From assembly GCA_035512695.1 (NCBI GenBank), contig DATKDL010000169.1, positions 1 to 26,642 on the forward strand: a DNA stretch of 26,642 nt. The letters run 5' to 3'. Shown in pieces: positions 1 to 7,393 of the stretch. A model generated the notes under the pieces. It saw only the letters and a list, made by a program, of their open reading frames with translations. It had not been told where the DNA came from and made no database searches. Position numbers and translations under genes: made by a program. The DNA is from DATDOR01 sp035512695. Lineage in GTDB: Bacteria; Chloroflexota; Anaerolineae; Anaerolineales; JABWBV01. The first letter of the stretch is position 1, and each line of letters begins with the position of its first letter.

Positions 1-45
1 AAACCACCGCACGCCCCAAAACCACCGCCGCCAAGGAGTGAATCA

Positions 46-300
46 ATGCCTGCTCGCGGAACGATCGTTGTCAACGAACTGTACTGCAAAGGCTGCGCCC
101 TGTGCGTCCCGGTCTGCCCGCCCGGTGTGATCGCCATCGACACGACCCGCCTGACCTTGAAAGGCTACAACCCGGCTGTCCTGGTGACGGAAGGCTGCAC
201 CGGCTGCGCGGTCTGCTCCGTGGTCTGTCCCGACGCCGCCATCACCGTCTACCGCGACGTCACCCCTCGCCGCGAAAAATCGTTGCAGGTGTCGAGTTGA
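46..300 (+). CDS. 2-oxoacid:ferredoxin oxidoreductase, delta (ferredoxin-like) subunit
   Basis: An 84-residue protein with two complete [4Fe-4S] cluster motifs: C14, C17, C20 and C24 in CKGCALCVPVCPPG, and C51, C54, C57 and C61 in CTGCAVCSVVCPDA. This is the layout of the small electron-transfer subunit of four-subunit 2-oxoacid:ferredoxin oxidoreductases, which passes electrons from the thiamine/cluster core to free ferredoxin. An AAGGAG ribosome-binding site at 33-38 supports the ATG at 46. The alpha, beta and gamma subunits follow, which gives the D-A-B-C gene order common in Kor/Vor operons. By sequence alone it could be any 2x[4Fe-4S] ferredoxin; the neighbours set the assignment. Confidence 0.93.
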   Translation: MPARGTIVVNELYCKGCALCVPVCPPGVIAIDTTRLTLKGYNPAVLVTEGCTGCAVCSVVCPDAAITVYRDVTPRREKSLQVSS

Positions 301-322
301 AGCATTAATAACAGGAGATCCA

Positions 323-1423
323 ATGCCGAAAGAGCTACTGAAAGGAAACGTCGCCATGGCCGAGGCGGCCGTCCGGGCCGGGGTGGAGGCCTATTTCGGT
401 TATCCGATCACCCCACAGACCGAGCTGCTCGAGCATATGGCCGCCCGGATGCCCGAACTCGGCCGGACCTTTCTGCAGGCCGAGAGCGAGGTCGCTGCGA
501 TCAACATGGTTTACGGTGCGGCCTGTACAGGTGCGCGGGTGATGACCTCCTCCTCCAGCCCCGGCGTCAGCCTGATGCTGGAGGGGATCTCCTACATCGC
601 CGGGACCGAGCTGCCGTTCGTCCTGATCGACGTGATGCGCGGTGGGCCGGGTCTCGGCAACATCGCCCCGGCGCAAGGGGATTACAACCAGATGGTGCAC
701 GGCGGCGGGCACGGCGATTATTTTCCGATCGTCCTGGCGCCGGCGGGTGTCCAGGAGGCGATCGACCTGACCGTCCTGGCCTTCGATCTGGCAGAGAAAT
801 ACCGCGCCGTCACCGTTGTGCTGGCCGACGGGAGCATCGGGCAGATGATGGAGCCGGCCGAACTGCCGCCCATGCGCCCGCTGCGTTCGGAGACTCCCGA
901 TTGGGCGACCGACGGCGCCCCAGACCGGGAGCGGCGGAAGCTCACTTCGATCTACCTGGAACCGCTGGACGAGGAGGTCGCCAACCGGCGGCTGGTCGCT
1001 CGCCGCATAGCGGTAGAAGAGAACGAGGTCCGCTGGCGCGGGTTCGGGCTGGAGGATGCAGAGATCGTCGTGGTCGGCTTCGGCACGGCCGGCCGGGTGG
1101 CGCTATCCGCCGTGCGGGCAGCGCGGGCTGAAGGTATCCCGGCCGGGCTGCTGCGTCCGATCAGCCTGCGGCCGTTCCCGACCCAGGCCCTGAAGGAACT
1201 CAGCGACCGGGCCAGGACCTTCCTGGTCGTCGAAATGAACAGCGGGCAAATGCTCGCCGACGTGCGCCTGGCGGTAGAAGGCCGGGTCCCGGTAGAGTTC
1301 TATGGGCGCATGGGCGGGGTCGTCCCGTACGCCGACGAGGTCCTGGCCGAGATCCACCGGCTGAGCCGCAAGGGGCCGATCTCCCGGGCGATCCGGCATC
1401 TGAACGAAGCAGAAGGAGATTGA
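323..1423 (+). CDS. vorB: 2-oxoacid:ferredoxin oxidoreductase, alpha subunit (VorB/KorA class)
   Basis: A 366-residue pyruvate:ferredoxin oxidoreductase-type alpha subunit, which forms part of the substrate and thiamine pyrophosphate site. Visible family motifs are GYPITPQTE (residues 26-34), QAESEVAAINMVYGAA (52-67), TSSSSPG (75-81) and the RGGPGLGNIAPAQGDY stretch. The wording of these motifs is that of proteins annotated as 3-methyl-2-oxobutanoate dehydrogenase subunit VorB, so branched-chain 2-oxoacids are a likely substrate. 2-Oxoglutarate cannot be excluded from sequence. The reaction is oxidative decarboxylation to the acyl-CoA with reduction of ferredoxin, in the cytoplasm and reversible in anaerobes. 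An AGGAGAT site precedes the ATG at 323, and the beta subunit starts one base after this stop codon. Confidence 0.94.
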   Translation: MPKELLKGNVAMAEAAVRAGVEAYFGYPITPQTELLEHMAARMPELGRTFLQAESEVAAINMVYGAACTGARVMTSSSSPGVSLMLEGISYIAGTELPFVLIDVMRGGPGLGNIAPAQGDYNQMVHGGGHGDYFPIVLAPAGVQEAIDLTVLAFDLAEKYRAVTVVLADGSIGQMMEPAELPPMRPLRSETPDWATDGAPDRERRKLTSIYLEPLDEEVANRRLVARRIAVEENEVRWRGFGLEDAEIVVVGFGTAGRVALSAVRAARAEGIPAGLLRPISLRPFPTQALKELSDRARTFLVVEMNSGQMLADVRLAVEGRVPVEFYGRMGGVVPYADEVLAEIHRLSRKGPISRAIRHLNEAEGD

Positions 1424-1424
1424 T

Positions 1425-2189
1425 ATGACCCTGACCTTTCCCGAACAAATCGTCTACGAACGCCCGCGCGCCATGGTGGACGTGCATACCCACTATTGCC
1501 CGGGCTGCACGCACGGCACCGGGCACCGGCTGATCTCCGAAGTGATCGACGAGATGGGGCTGCGCGAGCGGACCATCGGGGTCGCCTCGGTGGGCTGCTC
1601 GGTGTTCGCATACCAGTACATCGACGTCGATTTTGTCGAGGCCGCTCACGGCCGCGCCCCGGCCATGGCGACCGGGATCAAGCGTGTCCTGCCGGACCGG
1701 ATCGTCTTCACCTACCAGGGGGACGGCGATCTCGCCTCGATCGGGATGGCCGAGATCGTCCACGCCGCGGCCCGCGGCGAAGGCATCACCGTTATCTTCC
1801 TCAACAACGCCATTTACGGGATGACCGGCGGCCAGATGGCTCCGACCACCCTGCCCGGGCAAGTGACGGCTTCATCTCCGCAGGGGCGGGACGTCGCCAC
1901 GACCGGCCGACCGATCCGGATGGCCGAGCTGCTGGCCGCCCTGGACGGCCCGGCCTACATCGTCCGCCGCAGCCTGCACGACCCGGCGAACATTCGCAAG
2001 GCGAAAAAAGCCGTTCGGACCGCCTTCGAGGTCCAGGCCCGCGGCCTGGGTTTCGCCCTGGTCGAACTGCTGTCCACCTGCCCGACCAACTGGGGGATGG
2101 ACCCGGCGCAGGCCTGTGCGTGGGTAGCGAAGGAGATGGTGCCGGTGTATCCGTTGGGTGATTTCAAGGTGATTGAAGGGATATATTGA
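1425..2189 (+). CDS. 2-oxoacid:ferredoxin oxidoreductase, beta (thiamine pyrophosphate-binding) subunit
   Basis: A 254-residue beta subunit. It carries CPGCTHGTGHRL (residues 25-36), the conserved N-terminal Cys/His motif of the family. It also carries the thiamine pyrophosphate/Mg2+ motif GDGD (99-102) followed by LNN (126-128) and YGMTGGQMAPTT. It pairs with the alpha subunit to complete the active site. The start follows the alpha stop by a single base and has an AGGAGAT-like site inside the end of the alpha gene, so the two are probably translationally coupled. The stop codon (2187-2189) overlaps the first two bases of a perfect 23-bp hairpin that separates this gene from the gamma subunit. 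Confidence 0.94.
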   Translation: MTLTFPEQIVYERPRAMVDVHTHYCPGCTHGTGHRLISEVIDEMGLRERTIGVASVGCSVFAYQYIDVDFVEAAHGRAPAMATGIKRVLPDRIVFTYQGDGDLASIGMAEIVHAAARGEGITVIFLNNAIYGMTGGQMAPTTLPGQVTASSPQGRDVATTGRPIRMAELLAALDGPAYIVRRSLHDPANIRKAKKAVRTAFEVQARGLGFALVELLSTCPTNWGMDPAQACAWVAKEMVPVYPLGDFKVIEGIY

Positions 2190-2236
2190 AAGAATGACCC
2201 CCCACGGGGCTTCGCCCCGTGGGGGGTCATTCTTTC
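2188..2236. terminator. Perfect 23-bp hairpin between beta and gamma subunit genes
   Basis: Positions 2188-2210 are exactly complementary to 2214-2236 with a 3-base loop (TTC). The base of the stem is A-rich on the left and T-rich on the right, so it could terminate transcription in either direction. It begins inside the beta stop codon and ends 19 bases before the gamma start. It lies within what should be one operon, so it may act as a partial terminator, an mRNA stabiliser or a processing site rather than a full stop. A TATATT hexamer (2182-2187) lies directly upstream, a weak -10 candidate. Confidence 0.75.
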
Positions 2237-2255
2237 AGTTTATGAGGAGACTAGT

Positions 2256-2813
2256 ATGCAAAACGAAATCATCATCGCCGGTTTCGGTGGACAGGGGGTG
2301 CTGTTTGCCGGGCAGATCCTGGCGTACGCAGCGATGGAGTCCGGGAAGCATGTCACGTGGTTCCCGTCTTACGGTCCCGAAATGCGCGGTGGGACGGCCA
2401 ACTGCACCGTCATCATTTCCGATGAGGAGATCGGTGCACCGCTGGTCCGCAATCCGACGGCCATCCTGGCGATGAACCTGCCCTCGTTATCGAAATTCGA
2501 GCCACTGTTGAAGCCCGGGGGGACGCTGGTCGTCAATACCACGCTGGTCGATCGACCGGTCGAACGGGATGACATCGAGGTCGTAGCCATCCCGGCGACC
2601 GGTCTGGCCGAGACGCTGGGCGGCAAGCGGCTGGCCAATATGGTTATGCTGGGCGCGCTGCTGGCGAAGCTGCCGGTCTTGCTGCCGGAGGCCCTGAAGG
2701 CCGCCCTGGAAAATCACCTGCCCGAGCGGCACCGGCACCTGCTGGATGTGAATATGGAAGCGCTGGAAGAGGGGCAGGCGCAATGCCTGGCGATTCACAT
2801 GCCGGTCCCATAA
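2256..2813 (+). CDS. 2-oxoacid:ferredoxin oxidoreductase, gamma subunit
   Basis: A 185-residue gamma subunit of the pyruvate/ketoacid ferredoxin oxidoreductase family. It opens with the nucleotide-binding-like signature IIAGFGGQGVLFAGQILA and continues with the diagnostic YGPEMRGGTANC motif (residues 39-50). In four-subunit enzymes this chain binds the CoA substrate side. An AGGAG site at 2244-2248 supports the ATG at 2256. The hairpin before it separates it from the beta gene, but nothing else does. The first ATPase gene begins only 15 bases after its stop, so the oxidoreductase and ATPase may share a transcript. Confidence 0.94.
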   Translation: MQNEIIIAGFGGQGVLFAGQILAYAAMESGKHVTWFPSYGPEMRGGTANCTVIISDEEIGAPLVRNPTAILAMNLPSLSKFEPLLKPGGTLVVNTTLVDRPVERDDIEVVAIPATGLAETLGGKRLANMVMLGALLAKLPVLLPEALKAALENHLPERHRHLLDVNMEALEEGQAQCLAIHMPVP

Positions 2814-2828
2814 ACCCGGCTATTTAAC

Positions 2829-3191
2829 ATGGACCAACGGACGGAAATGGATCATCCGGAAATGGTACCGCTCGAGCTGATCCGGAAAGCCGAAGCCGGC
2901 TGCCGGAGGCGGCTGGCGGCGGCCCGGGCCGCAGCGGAGAACGAACACGAGATGGCCGGCCACGCGGCGGACGCCGCGGTACAGGCCGCGCGGGTGGCGG
3001 GCCGGCAGGAGGGTGAAACCCGGGCCGCGCAGATCGGGGAGGAGACCCAGCGCGAGGTCGAAACCATTCGGGCCGAAGCCCTCCGGAAGGCCGGGGCGAT
3101 CCGCGCCGCCGACCGAGGACGGCTCGCCGAGGCCGTCAAGAAGAGCGTCGACCGCGTGCTCGAAAGCAGCGCCTGGGAGGCCGGTCCATGA
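2829..3191 (+). CDS. atpH: A/V-type ATP synthase peripheral-stalk subunit H (G)
   Basis: A 120-residue, Ala/Glu/Arg-rich protein predicted to be one long helical coiled coil (AARAAAENEHEMAGH..., EETQREVETIRAEALRKAG). This is the form of the H/G subunit that pairs with subunit E to make the peripheral stalk. It is the first gene of the ATPase operon and overlaps the subunit I start (ATGA at 3188-3191). In-frame ATGs at 2829, 2847 and 2862 are all possible starts and none has a clear ribosome-binding site. The third, giving MVPLELIRKAE, best matches how family members usually begin. The assignment rests on composition and operon position, since this family is poorly conserved. Confidence 0.82.
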   Translation: MDQRTEMDHPEMVPLELIRKAEAGCRRRLAAARAAAENEHEMAGHAADAAVQAARVAGRQEGETRAAQIGEETQREVETIRAEALRKAGAIRAADRGRLAEAVKKSVDRVLESSAWEAGP

Positions 3192-5098
3192 CCCGGCAGA
3201 TGGCGCACGTCGAGATCGTCGGTCTGAAAGAAGACCTGGAAACGATCGTCCGGTCGCTGCACCGCTTCGGCCGGCTGCAGGTGGACCCGCTTGCCGGCAC
3301 ACCGGAGATCGCCGCCCGCCCGCTGAAGATCGACGAAGCGACCCGGAAGGGCTGGGAAGCCCACCGGCTGCTCCTGGCGCAGATCGAGGGGGCGCTGGAC
3401 GCCCTGGGCGGCAAATCGTCCGATCCCCTCGCGGACCTGGAGCCGGAAGCCTTCGAGCCGGACGTCTTCGAGCGGGCGCGGACGGAGCTGGAACCCCTTG
3501 CGGAACAGATCGAAAGGCTGATCAACCGGCGGGAATCCGACCTGGCCGAACTGGCCTCGCTGCCGCGCTACGAATCGTCGCTGCGAAAATTGCTCCCGCT
3601 CCTGCCGGAGATTGCCCGGTACGGCGGTATGGTCACCGTCGGCATCCTGATCAGCCGGTCTCACGCCGGCGCCATACCGCTGATCGACGAGCGCATCCAG
3701 GATCTGACCGGGGGGCGCGCGCTCCTGGTCTCGGGCGCCCTGGACGCCGACACGCAGGCCGTTCTGATCGTCTTCCCCGAGCGGTTCGCCGAAGATGTCG
3801 AAATACTGCTTGGCCGGGAGGATGTCGCCCGGCTGCGGCTGCCGGAGCGGTTCGGACGCGGCGGCCCGGATGCCATGCTCGCCAACCTGGAGGCGCGCCT
3901 GCGCGAACTCCCGGATTCCATCGCAGCGATCGATCGTGAGCTGGATGAGCTCGGCCGCAGCTGGTGCACCCGCCTGGCCGGCTGGCGCGCCGCGCTGAAG
4001 GACCGGCTGGAGGCTTTTGAAGTGCTCGAACATTTGGGCGAGACAGAGCACACCTTCGTGATCGCTGGCTGGATCCCTGCGGACGAACTGGCGGAACTGG
4101 AGCGCCGGCTCGAAGGGGACGCCGGACCAAACGTCGTCGTGCGAAACCTGCCGCTCACTCCTGCAGCGCGCAAACGCGCCCCGGTCATCCTTGAAAATCC
4201 TGTGCCGGCTCGCCCGTTCGAGCGGCTGGTCTCCTTGTTCTCCACCCCGGCCTACGGCGGCCTCGACCCGACCCGGCTGATGGCCATTTTCCTACCGTTC
4301 TTTTTCGGAATGATGCTGGGGGACGCCGGTTACGGTGTCCTGATCGTCCTGCTCTGTTTGGGCCTGATGCGGAAATTCAAAACCGGCTTCGCTCGTGACA
4401 TGCTGTGGGTGCTGGTGGCCGGAGGGGCCTGGACGATCCTGTTCGGCCTGCTGTTCGGAGAGGCCTTCGGCACCCTGGGGGAGCATTACGGGATGGAGCC
4501 GCTCTGGCTGCATCGCGCCGGTGACGAGATGACCTCCCTGTTCCTTTTGACCATCGCTGTCGGAGTCGCCCACGTGACGCTCGGGTTGATCCTCGGGGTC
4601 TGGGAGGCCGTGAAGCACCGCAGCCGGAGCCATCTGCTCGAACGGACCGGGATGCTGGTCGGGATCATTGCGCTGTTGGCGCTGGTTGCGATCCTGGCGG
4701 GGTATCTCCCGGATGGCTGGCTGACGCCGGCCGCAGCCGCGCTGATCGTCGGGATCGCCCTGCTCGGGGCGCCGATGAAGTGGCTGGGTCTGCTGGTCGG
4801 GCCGATCGAGTTCCTGGGTCTGATCGGCAACATCCTTTCCTATTTACGGATCGCCGCCATCGGTCTGGCCTCGGTATACCTGGCCGAAGTGGCCAACGAG
4901 ATCGCCGGTGCGGTGGGCGGGATCGTGGTGGGCGTGATCATCGCCGTCCTGATCCATACCCTCAACCTGGCGCTGGGGATCTTCAGCCCGACGATCCACG
5001 GACTGCGGCTGCATTACGTCGAGTTCTTCCGGAAGTTTTACGAAGGCGGCGGGCGGGTGTACGACCCTTTCCGAAGCCGCCTGGAGAACCCATCTTGA
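3188..5098 (+). CDS. atpI: A/V-type ATP synthase subunit I (membrane stator, 'a' subunit)
   Basis: A 636-residue protein of normal family length. Residues 1-350 are soluble and partly helical, forming the collar that contacts the E/H stalks. Residues from about 362 to 602 hold the membrane helices. Motifs visible include GDAGYG (378-383), LFGLLFGEAFG (418-428) and GNILSYLRIAAIGLASVYLA (547-566). In the last of these, Arg554 is the expected essential arginine facing the c-ring glutamate. The C-terminal HYVEFFRKFYEGGGRVYDPF is a classic ending of the family. The gene provides the ion half-channels and starts in an ATGA overlap with the H subunit gene. Confidence 0.96.
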   Translation: MTRQMAHVEIVGLKEDLETIVRSLHRFGRLQVDPLAGTPEIAARPLKIDEATRKGWEAHRLLLAQIEGALDALGGKSSDPLADLEPEAFEPDVFERARTELEPLAEQIERLINRRESDLAELASLPRYESSLRKLLPLLPEIARYGGMVTVGILISRSHAGAIPLIDERIQDLTGGRALLVSGALDADTQAVLIVFPERFAEDVEILLGREDVARLRLPERFGRGGPDAMLANLEARLRELPDSIAAIDRELDELGRSWCTRLAGWRAALKDRLEAFEVLEHLGETEHTFVIAGWIPADELAELERRLEGDAGPNVVVRNLPLTPAARKRAPVILENPVPARPFERLVSLFSTPAYGGLDPTRLMAIFLPFFFGMMLGDAGYGVLIVLLCLGLMRKFKTGFARDMLWVLVAGGAWTILFGLLFGEAFGTLGEHYGMEPLWLHRAGDEMTSLFLLTIAVGVAHVTLGLILGVWEAVKHRSRSHLLERTGMLVGIIALLALVAILAGYLPDGWLTPAAAALIVGIALLGAPMKWLGLLVGPIEFLGLIGNILSYLRIAAIGLASVYLAEVANEIAGAVGGIVVGVIIAVLIHTLNLALGIFSPTIHGLRLHYVEFFRKFYEGGGRVYDPFRSRLENPS

Positions 5099-5141
5099 AA
5101 CAAACAACCGGCCCTGAACCGCCCATGGTAAGGAGATTGAC

Positions 5142-5378
5142 ATGGAAATCGAAATCGGAATCGGATTGATCGCAATCGGCGCCGGACTGGCGGTCGGTAT
5201 CGCGGCGGTGGGGACGGCGATCGCCCAGGCGCGCATCGGTGCGGCCGGGATGGGAGCCCTGGCGGAACGGCCCGAACTGCTCGGCGCCGTGATCCTCCTC
5301 GTCGCCATCCCGGAGACGATGGTCGTGCTGGGGTTCGCCACGGCTGCCATGATTATTCTGCTGCTCGGCGGCGGGTGA
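5142..5378 (+). CDS. atpK: A/V-type ATP synthase subunit K (c-ring proteolipid)
   Basis: A 78-residue, two-helix hairpin protein. Helix 1 contains Gln29, the turn reads ALAERPEL, and helix 2 contains the ion-binding Glu58 in AIPETMVVLGF. The Gln-to-Glu spacing of 29 residues matches archaeal single-hairpin K subunits rather than the four-helix eukaryotic form. Gln29, Glu58 and Thr59 correspond to sodium-site ligands. The aromatic residue usually found five positions after the Glu in sodium-binding rings is Leu63 here, so ion specificity is open. A strong AAGGAGATT site precedes the ATG. The next gene starts one base after the stop codon. Confidence 0.95.
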   Translation: MEIEIGIGLIAIGAGLAVGIAAVGTAIAQARIGAAGMGALAERPELLGAVILLVAIPETMVVLGFATAAMIILLLGGG

Positions 5379-5379
5379 G

Positions 5380-5979
5380 ATGAGTCTGGAAGCTGTTCTG
5401 GGAGTGATCGACCAGGACTGCTCCGCCCGGGTCGCGGAGATCGAGACCGGGATCGGGGCGGAAATTGCTGCCGTTGAGCGTGCGGCCCGGCAGGAGGCGG
5501 AACGCGTCCGTTTGGAAGCGTTGGCCGCCGCGGTCCGCCCCAGCCAACGGCTTCGCCTGGAAGCCCAGCACCGGGCGCGCCTGGAAGCCCTGGAGGTCGT
5601 CGATGCCGCCCAGGTCGAACTGCTCGAAACGGCCCGGGTGAGGATCCGGGAGATCCTTGCCGAGACCCGCCGTGCGCCGGGTTATCCGGCCCTGTTTGCG
5701 CACCTGGCCAGGCAGGCGCTGGCCGAGCTGGCAGGTTCGCTCGAACCCGATGAAGTCCCATTCCTGTCCGCCGATCCGTGCGACCGGGCGGTCCTGGAAG
5801 CGCTCCGGGAAACGCTCGATCCGGCGCCTGAAACGGAATACGATCGCAGCGGTTGGGGCGGGGTCGTCGCCCGGAGCCGCGACGGCCGGGTCCTGGTCGA
5901 CAATTTCCTGGAGACCCGCTTCGAACGGGCCTGGCCGGTGCTCCGGGCGGAACTGGCCCGCTCACTGGTGAACGGATGA
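5380..5979 (+). CDS. atpE: A/V-type ATP synthase subunit E (peripheral stalk)
   Basis: A 199-residue protein. The N-terminal half is a charged helix (AAVERAARQEAERVRLEALA) and the C-terminal half has the globular subunit E pattern, ending GWGGVVARSRDGRVLVDNFL and then ETRFERAWPVLRAELARSL. GGV(V)-DGR-DN-LE-R is the usual E signature. It pairs with the H/G coiled coil to anchor the catalytic head. It lies directly after subunit K and overlaps subunit C by ATGA (5976-5979). Confidence 0.94.
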   Translation: MSLEAVLGVIDQDCSARVAEIETGIGAEIAAVERAARQEAERVRLEALAAAVRPSQRLRLEAQHRARLEALEVVDAAQVELLETARVRIREILAETRRAPGYPALFAHLARQALAELAGSLEPDEVPFLSADPCDRAVLEALRETLDPAPETEYDRSGWGGVVARSRDGRVLVDNFLETRFERAWPVLRAELARSLVNG

Positions 5980-7058
5980 CGGCCTTCGACTACGGCAACG
6001 CCCGCCTGCGCGCGATGAAATCCCGGCTGCTCGACCGCGGCCGCCTCGCGATGCTGGCCGAGGCGCGCGATCTGCCCGCCCTGATCGCCGGGCTGGCCGA
6101 CACGCCCTACCGGCCCTCGATCGAGGCGGCGCTAACGCGAGCGAGCGGTGCGGGCGTCGTCGCCCGGGCGCTGCTGCAGGACATCCAGGCAACGGTTGAA
6201 AAGATCAAACGCTGCTACCCGGATGAGGCGGCTCCGGCCCTGTGGATCATCCTGCGCCGCTACGACCTTCACAATCTCAAGGCGGTCCTGCGCGGCCTCG
6301 CCCGCGGCGCCGCGCCGGACTCCATCGCCGAGGCCTGGCTTCCCCCGGGGGAACTGGGTGAGCCGGTCCTGCGCGACCTGGCCGGTCTCGGAGACGTGCG
6401 CCACGCCATCGACCGCATGGCGACGCTTCGTCTCCCGTTCTCTGCACCGCTGCTGGCGCTGCGCGGCGAACGACCCGGTGCCGGCCTGGCTGAGATGGAC
6501 CGCGCGCTGACACGCTGGTATTTCCACATCTCGAAATCCGAGCTGGCGCAGTCTGGAGAGGCGGCAGAGGTGCTGGCGGAGGACCTGGACTGGCAGGCCG
6601 ACATCGAGGACCTGCTGACCATGCTGCGCTTCGTGCATCCCGTCGCAAGCCGGGCAGCCGGCGACAGCCGGGCAGCCGGCGCTGACGGGCAGCAGGGCGA
6701 ACTGCGGCGGCGCCTGCTCGGAGAGGGCCGGCTGCCGCCGCGGGTGCTGGCCGCGGCGGGTGCGGAAGACTCGGTCGAAAGTGCGGTCAGGTCCCTGCAG
6801 GGAACGCGCTATGGCGAGGCCCTGCGGGCCGGGTTCCGGCGTTTCCAGGTCTCCAACCGGCTGAGCGATATTGAAGTCGAACTGCGAGGCGCCCACTTGA
6901 AGAACCGCGTCGCGCGCTTCCGCACCGATCCGCTCGGCGCCGGCGTTCCGCTGGGCTACCTGGCGCTGAAAACCAACGAGATCGCCGCTCTGCGCTGGAT
7001 CGCCCGCGGGATCGCTGCGCAGCTGCCGGCGGTCGAGATCAAGGCCGGGATCCCATGA
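5976..7058 (+). CDS. atpC: A/V-type ATP synthase subunit C (central-stalk/c-ring adaptor, 'd')
   Basis: A 360-residue protein that starts MTAFDYGNARLRAMKSRLL, typical of the subunit C (d) family that seats the central stalk on the c-ring. The ATG at 5976 overlaps the subunit E stop as ATGA; a longer reading frame starting at 5853 would run through the subunit E gene and is not credible. Family features include the WIILRRYDLHNLKAVLRG motif and the C-terminal GYLALKTNEIAALRWIARG. A short tandem duplication at 6648-6683 adds a repeated SRAAG(D/A) peptide in the middle of the protein. The gene overlaps subunit F by ATGA. Confidence 0.93.
   Translation: MTAFDYGNARLRAMKSRLLDRGRLAMLAEARDLPALIAGLADTPYRPSIEAALTRASGAGVVARALLQDIQATVEKIKRCYPDEAAPALWIILRRYDLHNLKAVLRGLARGAAPDSIAEAWLPPGELGEPVLRDLAGLGDVRHAIDRMATLRLPFSAPLLALRGERPGAGLAEMDRALTRWYFHISKSELAQSGEAAEVLAEDLDWQADIEDLLTMLRFVHPVASRAAGDSRAAGADGQQGELRRRLLGEGRLPPRVLAAAGAEDSVESAVRSLQGTRYGEALRAGFRRFQVSNRLSDIEVELRGAHLKNRVARFRTDPLGAGVPLGYLALKTNEIAALRWIARGIAAQLPAVEIKAGIP
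6648..6683 (+). repeat. In-frame 18-bp tandem duplication in the subunit C gene
   Basis: Two adjacent 18-base units (6648-6665 and 6666-6683) share their first 16 bases, AGCCGGGCAGCCGGCG, and differ only in the last two. They encode SRAAGD followed by SRAAGA, at about residues 225-236 of subunit C. The length is a multiple of three, so the frame is kept. The near-identity suggests a recent slippage event, and the peptide is probably a flexible surface loop. Confidence 0.85.
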
Positions 7059-7393
7059 GCTCGCTGAGGATCGTGGTCCGCCCCGACCTGGCGCCCGGTT
7101 TTGCCCTGGCGGGCGTGGAGACTTTTTCGGTCGAACGGGCCGAAACCGCGGCGTCCCTGCTGACCTCCTGGCTGGATGGCGGCGAGACCGGGCTGATCGG
7201 GCTGGACGAACGCATCCTGTCCGAGCTGGAGCGGCCGCTGCTCAAAAGGCTCGACACTTCGAACCGTCTGTTCCACATTGCTGTCCCGGCGGGCACTTTT
7301 TCCGGAACGGCCGAGGCCCGGCAGGAGCGGATCGCGACCCTGATCCGCCAGGCGATCGGGTTCCACATCACTTTTCGACATGAAGACAACTGA
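7055..7393 (+). CDS. atpF: A/V-type ATP synthase subunit F (central stalk)
   Basis: A 112-residue protein matching subunit F in size and pattern: an N-terminal Rossmann-like half (LRIVVRPDLAPGFALAGVET, then GETGLIGLDERILSEL) and a helical C-terminal tail ending in RQAIGFHITFRH. The IGLDE segment and the (A/I)G(F/Y)xIxF ending are recurrent in the family. It sits with subunit D in the rotor. It overlaps subunit C by four bases and subunit A by 14 bases, so translation is probably coupled. Confidence 0.9.
   Translation: MSSLRIVVRPDLAPGFALAGVETFSVERAETAASLLTSWLDGGETGLIGLDERILSELERPLLKRLDTSNRLFHIAVPAGTFSGTAEARQERIATLIRQAIGFHITFRHEDN

Noticed and set aside
2852..4051. Long minus-strand open frame (399 codons) opposite ATPase subunits H and I
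   Set aside because: It mirrors strongly supported genes in high-GC sequence, has low-complexity Gln/Arg/Pro-rich translation and no recognisable motif.
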